DNA of 7,151 bases, taken from positions 1 through 7,151 of the forward strand of contig JABEVH010000050.1 of NCBI GenBank assembly GCA_013043915.1, in the 5' to 3' direction. This stretch comes from Pseudomonadales bacterium. Its GTDB lineage: Bacteria; Pseudomonadota; Gammaproteobacteria; Pseudomonadales; Moraxellaceae. The position numbers and the translations under genes were made by a program. A model generated the notes under the pieces. The model saw only the letters and a list, made by a program, of their open reading frames with translations, was not told where the DNA came from and did no database searches. Positions 1-4,437 of this stretch are shown in pieces (positions within the stretch are counted from its first letter, which is position 1; each line of letters opens with the position of its first letter).

Positions 1-145
1 CCTTGATGAAGAGCATGTCGTGGTGGATTTCAATCATCCGCTGGCAGGCCGTGAGCTTATTTTTGAAGTGGAAATCCTGCAGGTATTTGATGCAGATGCT
101 CAACCTGTTTCTTTGCAGCCATCCGGAGCTGGTCATGCGCATTAA
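1..145 (+). CDS. fkpB: FKBP-type peptidyl-prolyl isomerase, SlyD/FkpB-like (C-terminal fragment)
   Basis: Only the last 47 codons are present (reading from base 2); the gene begins outside the window. The visible residues include VDFNHPLAGREL followed by FEVEIL, the signature end of the SlyD/FkpB FKBP domain, in which the chain returns from the inserted flap to the final beta strand. The family catalyses cis-trans isomerisation of Xaa-Pro bonds and often acts as a folding chaperone. The tail after the domain is short (ends GAGHAH) and lacks the long metal-binding His/Cys tail of E. coli SlyD, which favours the FkpB type. The TAA stop at 143-145 lies inside the start of ispH, an 11-bp overlap, and fkpB-ispH is a familiar pair in proteobacteria. 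Family assignment is firm; the exact symbol is inferred from the fragment and the neighbour. Confidence 0.85.
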   Translation, partial: LDEEHVVVDFNHPLAGRELIFEVEILQVFDADAQPVSLQPSGAGHAH

Positions 146-1084
146 ACTTGCAAATCCACGAGGGTTTTGTGCGGGCGTGGATAGGGCTATCGAGATCGTC
201 AACCGTGCTCTGGAGGTGTTTGGTCCCCCCATTCATGTGCGGCATGAAGTCGTTCACAACCGCTTTGTCGTAGAGGATTTACGTCAGCGAGGTGCCTTGT
301 TTGTTGATGAGCTTGATGAAGTCCCCGATGGTGGTATCGTTGTTTTCAGTGCGCATGGGGTTTCGCGCTCTGTGCGTGAGGAAGCACAGGGCCGACAGTT
401 AAAAGTGTTTGATGCCACCTGTCCCTTGGTCACCAAGGTTCATCTTGAGGTCGCGCGCTATTCCCGAGCAGGGATGGAAAGCATCCTGATAGGTCATGCC
501 GGCCACCCTGAGGTAGAAGGCACCATGGGGCAATATGATAGCCGGGCCGGGGGGGCTATCTATCTGGTTGAGGACGAGCAGGATGTGGCCGCGCTTCAGG
601 TGCGTGATGCTGAGCATTTGGCGTTTGTAACGCAAACCACCTTGTCGGTGGACGACGCTGCCCGGGTTATCGAGGCGCTCAGGTTGCGCTTTCCTTCCAT
701 ACAGGGGCCGCGTAAGGATGATACTGTTATGCCACACAAAATCGTCAGGATGCGGTACGCGAGTTAGCACAAGATAGCGATCTGGTTCTTGTGGTGGGTT
801 CAGTGAACTCCTCCAACAGTAACCGCTTGCGTGAGCTTGCTGAACGTATGGGAAAACGAGCATACCTCATTGAGGGCGCTGAAAGCATTGATCCTGTTTG
901 GTTAGAGGGCGTGCAGCAGGTGGGCGTGACAGCTGGTGCTTCAGCGCCTGAAGTGCTGGTTCAGGCCGTGGTGCAAAAACTTCAGGTTTTGGGAGGTCAG
1001 AACGTCGAAGAGGTTGTAGGACGTCCTGAGAACATTGTGTTCAGCATGCCCAAGGAACTACGCATACCGTTGAGTGAGATCTGA
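135..1084 (+). CDS. ispH: 4-hydroxy-3-methylbut-2-enyl diphosphate reductase (LytB/IspH), frameshifted
   Basis: IspH is the last enzyme of the MEP isoprenoid pathway. It reductively dehydrates HMBPP to IPP and DMAPP at a [4Fe-4S] cluster in the cytoplasm. The ATG at 135 has GGAG at 125-128 and gives the family N-terminus MRIKLANPRGFCAGV. Cys12, His41, His74, Cys96, His124 and Glu126 (cluster ligands and substrate pocket) are visible, and the QTTLSVDD segment follows. After Asp196 (codon 720-722) the frame breaks: the expected Ile codon has only two bases (AC at 723-724), and the protein resumes from 725 as CYATQNRQDAVREL through NSSNSNRL and TAGASAPE to the TGA at 1082-1084. Restoring one base gives 316 residues, the length of E. 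coli IspH, with the third cluster ligand as Cys198. As read, translation stops at 767 after 210 residues and lacks that cysteine. The rest is intact, so a sequencing or assembly error is as likely as a real mutation. Confidence 0.95.
720..727 (+). other. Apparent 1-bp deletion (frameshift) in ispH
   Basis: The upstream frame reads GPRKDD up to 722. The downstream frame reads CYATQNRQ from 725. Only two bases (723-724) lie between, where IspH proteins normally have one Ile codon in the DDICYAT motif. One missing T (ATC read as AC) restores a continuous protein of normal length. The site is not in a homopolymer run. Confidence 0.9.
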
Positions 1085-1684
1085 TCAGGCTTTGGGCTGT
1101 TTAACGTCAGCAAAGATCACGGCTTCAACATAGCCACACAAAATATGCCCGAGCAGGATATGGTTTTCCTGAATGCGCGGGGTATGGGTGGCAGGTACTT
1201 GCAGAGCATGATCGCAGAGTTCTGGCAGGATGCCCTTGGCTCCGGTCAACGCTACGGTCACGATCCCCATGCGGCGGGCTTCTTCGACGGCAAGTACGAC
1301 GTTACGAGAGTTACCTGAAGTGGATATGCCGATCAGCACATCTCCTTCACGCCCCTGGGCCTGTACCTGGCGACGAAAAACATGCTCATAACCGTAGTCG
1401 TTACCGATAGCGGTCAGCATGGAAGTATCTGTGCTGAGCGCCAGTGACGGTATGCCGGGGCGATCAAAGTCAAAGCGGCTAACAAACTCGGCAGCGATAT
1501 GCTGAGCATCAGCAGCTGATCCACCATTGCCGGCCAGCATGACTTTATTGCCTCGACGAAAGGCATGAATACAAACCTCGGCAACTTGTTGAAGACGATC
1601 TAAGAGGGCCTGATCATCCAGAACTTTCTGTTTGACCGCCAGGGAATCCTCGATACATTGCCGGATGTAGTGCATATCGCTCAT
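1085..1684 (-). CDS. gmhA: Phosphoheptose isomerase (sedoheptulose 7-phosphate isomerase), SIS domain
   Basis: GmhA converts D-sedoheptulose 7-phosphate to D-glycero-D-manno-heptose 7-phosphate, the first step towards ADP-heptose for the LPS inner core. It is a cytoplasmic homotetramer. The 199-residue protein is one SIS domain: GNGGSAADAQH at 52-62 and GISTSGNS at 119-126 are the phosphate-binding loops. His62, Glu66, Gln172 and His180 match the metal/catalytic residues of known GmhA enzymes. The related replication regulator DiaA lacks the Glu, so GmhA is the better call. The start is the ATG at 1684, preceded by GGAGG with an 8-nt spacing; an in-frame GTG at 1699 overlaps that ribosome site and is unlikely to be used. 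The TGA stop abuts the ispH stop, so the two genes converge with no gap. No other heptose gene is visible in the window. Confidence 0.93.
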   Translation of the reverse strand: MSDMHYIRQCIEDSLAVKQKVLDDQALLDRLQQVAEVCIHAFRRGNKVMLAGNGGSAADAQHIAAEFVSRFDFDRPGIPSLALSTDTSMLTAIGNDYGYEHVFRRQVQAQGREGDVLIGISTSGNSRNVVLAVEEARRMGIVTVALTGAKGILPELCDHALQVPATHTPRIQENHILLGHILCGYVEAVIFADVKQPKA

Positions 1685-1692
1685 CGCTAAAT

Positions 1693-1697
1693 CCTCC
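1693..1697 (-). promoter_or_regulatory. Ribosome-binding site of gmhA
   Basis: On the minus strand this reads GGAGG, 8 nt before the ATG at 1684. It decides the start: the upstream in-frame GTG overlaps it. Confidence 0.8.
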
Positions 1698-1701
1698 ACG
1701 T

Positions 1702-1709
1702 GGGGGGGG
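1702..1709. repeat. Poly-G/poly-C tract (8 bp) in the gmhA leader
   Basis: Eight G on the plus strand (eight C in the gmhA transcript) lie between the predicted -10 box (1711-1716) and the ribosome site (1693-1697), at or beside the predicted transcription start. Confidence 0.7.
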
Positions 1710-1710
1710 T

Positions 1711-1740
1711 ATTGTAATAGGAAGAGGGCTGTAAGTTCAA
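1711..1740 (-). promoter_or_regulatory. Sigma70-like promoter for gmhA
   Basis: On the minus strand there is a -35 TTGAAC (complement of 1735-1740) and a -10 TACAAT (complement of 1711-1716), separated by 18 bp. They match the consensus at 4 of 6 and 5 of 6 positions. Transcription would begin near 1704, within or beside a run of eight G on the plus strand (1702-1709), leaving a leader of about 20 nt with the GGAGG site. The promoter is predicted from sequence only. Confidence 0.55.
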
Positions 1741-1880
1741 AGCGCGCTCTAAAGGAGGGAAGTATTTACCGTTTGTCGGATGCAGAAACCGCCTAGGTGG
1801 CCTGTGCTGGTAGATGGTGAGCTGCTTTGATACACCTCTTCATAGGAAAGTTCGCTATCAGGCGATGCTTAGTCGAGGGC

Positions 1881-1884
1881 AGGA
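1881..1884 (+). promoter_or_regulatory. Ribosome-binding site of the fimT-like gene
   Basis: AGGA at 1881-1884 lies 5 nt before the ATG at 1890. This supports the ATG over the in-frame TTG at 1827, which would give an implausibly long 37-residue prepilin leader. Confidence 0.6.
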
Positions 1885-1889
1885 AAACC

Positions 1890-2459
1890 ATGGTGCTGTA
1901 TCCTAGAAGTGGCGCAAGTCAGTCTAAACTATCAGGATTCACGCTGGTAGAGATGATGATTGTGCTGACCATCGCAGGGATTCTTGGGGCTATGGCGGTG
2001 TCTGCCTACCACACTTCTATATACAAAAATCATATTTTAGCTGAAACCGATCAGCTCCAGACTGACCTTGCTTATGCCAGTATGGAAGCAGTTCGAACAG
2101 GGTTGAGTGTAACCATTTGCGCCTCCAGTGATGGTACAACCTGTAATGGTTCAACGTCATGGACTTCAGGCTGGATCGTATTTGATGATCCGACGGCGAC
2201 GCAACAGACCGTGACGGGTACGGTGATTAGACGCTATCAGAGTGCACTGGTCGATGGTGATACACTGGAGGCGGATAATTCGATAGGAGCTGTGACTTTC
2301 AATCGTGGTGGTTATGTGTCCAGTATAGCCACCACCATACCGCAAGTGACCTTTACCGATCATGCACCTACGCCTTCAAGCGGCACAACGTTATGTTTGG
2401 CCGTGAGTTTCTTAGGTCAGATGTCGATTGAAAGTGCGGGCCAGGGGAATTGTCTATGA
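1890..2459 (+). CDS. fimT: Type IV pilus minor pilin, GspH/FimT/FimU family
   Basis: This is a minor (pseudo)pilin of the type IV pilus tip and priming complex, anchored in the inner membrane before assembly. From the ATG at 1890 the 189-residue product starts with a 16-residue leader ending in Gly16, then FTLVEMMIVLTIAGILGAMAV: a classic type III prepilin signal with Phe as mature residue 1, Glu as residue +5 (Glu21) and one hydrophobic helix (about 17-40). The C-terminal domain has the GspH-family core WTSGWIVFDD (91-100), an IRR strand soon after, and Cys77, Cys85, Cys169 and Cys188, which could pair. The stop overlaps the pilV start (ATGA), so it heads a coupled operon. The GWIVF core also fits FimU, and the window has only one gene of this family, so the symbol fimT is tentative while the family is secure. 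Confidence 0.88.
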   Translation: MVLYPRSGASQSKLSGFTLVEMMIVLTIAGILGAMAVSAYHTSIYKNHILAETDQLQTDLAYASMEAVRTGLSVTICASSDGTTCNGSTSWTSGWIVFDDPTATQQTVTGTVIRRYQSALVDGDTLEADNSIGAVTFNRGGYVSSIATTIPQVTFTDHAPTPSSGTTLCLAVSFLGQMSIESAGQGNCL

Positions 2460-3046
2460 ATCATACGCGGATGCATGGCTTTAGTATGGTTGAGGTGCTG
2501 GTAGCGGTCGTTATCGTCGCTATTGGCCTTCTGGGTATGGCTAAAATTGATGCAGTGTCCGTGAGTGAAGGAGGGGTTTCAGCAACACGGGCGGTTGTTG
2601 CCATGGATGTTGCCAGCTTGGCAGGCGCCATGCGAGCCAATGAAATGTTCTGGCAGACTACGTCGGTACCAACCTTGGTGACATTAACCAGCAGTACCAC
2701 GTCTAAGAAAACAAGTGTTAATGTGGCTACCCCTACTAATCTCACCGTGGGTCAAGTGCCCTCGGGAAATTGCGCCAACATGCTGTGCTCCCCGGCACAG
2801 ATGGCTGCATGGGACCTGTCTCAATATGCGACAGCGTTAACTCAAATCATACCTAACGGGTCGAGCACCATCACCTGTCTTGCAGCGGTTGTCAATGCAG
2901 TAACGCCATCACTATCTTCTCCTGCTACCTGTCAAATTGCGGTGACTTGGACAGAAAATTCAGTGGCCATTAATAATGCAGTCAGGAGTGCAGCAAACAC
3001 ACAGACCAGTGAGACGCAGACTTTTGATCAGATGGTGCAACCATGA
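2456..3046 (+). CDS. pilV: Type IV pilus minor pilin PilV
   Basis: PilV is a core minor pilin needed to prime pilus assembly with PilW and PilX. The 196-residue product begins MNHTRMHG, an 8-residue leader, followed by FSMVEVLVAVVIVAIGLLGMAK: the prepilin helix with Glu+5 and the IGLLGMA stretch typical of PilV. Cys106 and Cys111 precede the AAWDLSQ motif (117-123), a conserved PilV pattern; Cys141 and Cys159 may form a second pair, the latter in a TCQIAVTW strand. The ATG at 2456 overlaps the previous stop (ATGA at 2456-2459) and has AGGGG at 2443-2447, 8 nt upstream, so it may be read both independently and by coupling. An in-frame TTG two codons earlier is not needed. The middle of the protein is rich in Ser and Thr. 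Confidence 0.9.
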   Translation: MNHTRMHGFSMVEVLVAVVIVAIGLLGMAKIDAVSVSEGGVSATRAVVAMDVASLAGAMRANEMFWQTTSVPTLVTLTSSTTSKKTSVNVATPTNLTVGQVPSGNCANMLCSPAQMAAWDLSQYATALTQIIPNGSSTITCLAAVVNAVTPSLSSPATCQIAVTWTENSVAINNAVRSAANTQTSETQTFDQMVQP

Positions 3047-3864
3047 GAATAGTCTCCGGAAGAATGCCGAGTCAGCAGCAGGGCTATAGTTTGGTCGAGC
3101 TCCTGGTGGCTTTGACGCTGGGAGTGTTCGTGGTGGGGGGGATGTTGACCACCTTGTTGACTGTTTATCAGACCAGTCGATCACAGAGTAAAGTGACTAC
3201 ACTCTCCAATAATGTCACTTTGGCGATGAATTTGCTGACCCAAGTAATACAGTCGGCAGGTTATATTCCCGATCCATCAACGGGGACCGTGACACTGGAG
3301 TTTCCTGCTACGACCACTTATTTATCGGTGGGGCAGTATCTGATGGGTACTTATGGTGGAAGCGCAGCGAGCGACACCCTGTCACTGCGTTATGTCACCG
3401 GACTGATCAATGGTCAGATATTGCAGCAAGATAGTCAGATTAACTGTTTGGGTCGGGGGCTTCCTAGCGGGGTTGTGGCCAATAATCCAAGCACATATTA
3501 TATTTTTGATCAGACCTTACAGATGGATGCCAATGGAAATTTGACGTGTACATACACGGGTAGCATATTCACCCCTGCCAGCCAGACCACGACGGTACAA
3601 GAGCCGACGGCAACGTACACACTGGTCGGTGATGGCTCGACCACGGTGCTTAATCATTTGAGTTTCTTGTATGGGGTAGATACCAATGCCGATGGCTCGG
3701 CTGATGGGTACTACACGGCTACGCAGGTAGCTGCTCTCTCAGATTGGTCCTCTGTCGTCTCAGTTCAGGTCAACATGGTATTTAATAACCCCTTGGCTAG
3801 TCAGGCTGGCCAGCCAGCAACCTTTACCTACAGCAAAATCATACCGTTGATGAGCAGGCCATGA
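3043..3864 (+). CDS. pilW: Type IV pilus minor pilin / assembly protein PilW
   Basis: PilW belongs to the minor-pilin tip complex. The 273-residue product has a 14-residue leader ending QQQG, then YSLVELLVALTLGVFVVGGML with Glu+5 and a single membrane helix (about 15-37). The soluble domain is Thr/Ser-rich, with Cys135 and Cys169 as a possible pair. Near the C-terminus the segment YGVDTNADGSADGYY (210-224), followed by VVSVQVNMVF, is the typical PilW ending and includes a DxNxDGxxD loop that could bind calcium. The start overlaps the pilV stop (ATGA, 3043-3046) and has only a weak ribosome site, which implies translational coupling. An alternative ATG at 3064 would give a 7-residue leader and cannot be excluded. 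A run of seven G (3135-3141) falls within the membrane-helix codons. Confidence 0.9.
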   Translation: MRIVSGRMPSQQQGYSLVELLVALTLGVFVVGGMLTTLLTVYQTSRSQSKVTTLSNNVTLAMNLLTQVIQSAGYIPDPSTGTVTLEFPATTTYLSVGQYLMGTYGGSAASDTLSLRYVTGLINGQILQQDSQINCLGRGLPSGVVANNPSTYYIFDQTLQMDANGNLTCTYTGSIFTPASQTTTVQEPTATYTLVGDGSTTVLNHLSFLYGVDTNADGSADGYYTATQVAALSDWSSVVSVQVNMVFNNPLASQAGQPATFTYSKIIPLMSRP

Positions 3865-4436
3865 AAAAAATACCTATTCAGCAAGAGTCTGGATTCGTGC
3901 TGTTAACCAGCTTGATCATGATGTTACTGCTGGCCATACTTGCGGTCAGCATGTTCAATATAGCCGCCAAGCAGCATCATACGGTTGCCGCGATGCGTGA
4001 TAAGCAGCAGGCCATGACCAATGCCATGAGCGCAGAACAATTTGCCGAATGGTGGGTATTGCAAGGCAATGGATCGGCCAATACGGGCCTTTGTACCTCG
4101 GTCGCCACCGTGGCGACCAGTATGGTCTGTACGAATGCGCTCACTACTCCCGCGGCGTTGCCTTGGACAGCTTTAGATACCACAGGTAAGTCTCAGCTTG
4201 TAGGGACACCTTATGTGCCTCCAACCACGATGATGACGGTCAATACGGCCGGTGGAGCCAATAATATCTATGCCGATCCAGGGTTCTATGTCTTGAACCT
4301 AGGCACCAGCCCAGATGGGCAAGGCATCCTTTATCAGATTAACGCCTATGGCTTCGGTGGCTTACCCGACTCCGTCAGCGTGGTGCAAAGTACCTACGAA
4401 GTTACCAGCGGTATCATCAATCGGGGAGGTTTATAA
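3861..4436 (+). CDS. pilX: Type IV pilus minor pilin PilX
   Basis: PilX is a minor pilin of the tip complex and partner of PilY1. The 191-residue product begins with an 11-residue leader ending ESG, then FVLLTSLIMMLLLAILAVSM. The mature +5 position is Thr, not Glu, which is usual for PilX and for GspK-like proteins thought to sit at the fibre tip. After the helix, MRDKQQAMTNAMSAEQFAEWWV (about 45-66) is the PilX N-terminal-domain pattern with its AE...AEWW motif. Cys78 and Cys90 may pair. The ATG overlaps the pilW stop (ATGA, 3861-3864); upstream there is only a short AGG two bases before the start, so coupling to pilW is likely. The stop is followed after 1 bp by pilY1. The C-terminal part is family-poor in motifs, and the assignment rests on the N-terminus and gene order. 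Confidence 0.87.
   Translation: MKKIPIQQESGFVLLTSLIMMLLLAILAVSMFNIAAKQHHTVAAMRDKQQAMTNAMSAEQFAEWWVLQGNGSANTGLCTSVATVATSMVCTNALTTPAALPWTALDTTGKSQLVGTPYVPPTTMMTVNTAGGANNIYADPGFYVLNLGTSPDGQGILYQINAYGFGGLPDSVSVVQSTYEVTSGIINRGGL
4100..4118. repeat. Perfect 8-bp inverted repeat inside pilX
   Basis: GGTCGCCA (4100-4107) and TGGCGACC (4111-4118) are perfect reverse complements separated by CCG. The RNA would form a compact GC-rich hairpin. The same bases encode the repeated peptide VATVAT, so the symmetry may be partly coincidental. It has no U-run after it and is not a terminator. Confidence 0.6.
4423..4429 (+). promoter_or_regulatory. Strong ribosome-binding site of pilY1
   Basis: GGGGAGG within the last codons of pilX lies 8 nt before the pilY1 ATG at 4438. 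It is much stronger than the sites of pilW and pilX and supports this start. Confidence 0.75.
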
Positions 4437-4437
4437 C

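Larger units (their letters stand above)
1685..1889. other. Divergent intergenic region between gmhA and the pilus operon
   Basis: About 205 bp separate the gmhA start from the fimT start. The gmhA side holds a promoter and ribosome site. A perfect 8-bp palindrome AGCGCGCT lies at 1741-1748 and an imperfect one, CCGCCTAGGTGG, at 1789-1800; either could be an operator but neither matches a regulator site I recognise. I found no convincing -35/-10 pair on the plus strand for the pilus operon, although its promoter should be here. I see no credible small ORF. Confidence 0.5.

Noticed and set aside
720..727. Programmed ribosomal frameshift in ispH.
   Set aside because: No slippery heptamer or obvious downstream stimulator is at the site, and no such mechanism is known to me for IspH.
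399..863. Long minus-strand open frame opposite ispH.
   Set aside because: It is a shadow of the conserved ispH reading frames, with no domain signature or ribosome site.
1085..1684. DiaA (replication initiation regulator) as an alternative for the SIS protein.
   Set aside because: DiaA lacks the catalytic Glu found here (Glu66); all four metal/catalytic positions of GmhA are present.
1685..1699. GTG start at 1699 for gmhA.
   Set aside because: The GTG overlaps the GGAGG that serves the ATG at 1684, and the shorter protein matches GmhA length.
1808..1823. Possible sigma54 promoter for the pilus operon (GG at 1809-1810, GC at 1821-1822 at the right spacing).
   Set aside because: Only the invariant GG/GC and one more base fit; the TTGC part of the -12 element is missing. 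Too weak to call.
1827..1889. Upstream TTG start for the fimT-like gene at 1827.
   Set aside because: It would make a 37-residue prepilin leader; the ATG at 1890 has a ribosome site and gives a normal 16-residue leader.
3804..3815. Perfect 12-bp palindrome GGCTGGCCAGCC in pilW.
   Set aside because: It has no loop, lies inside codons and matches no known site; likely chance.
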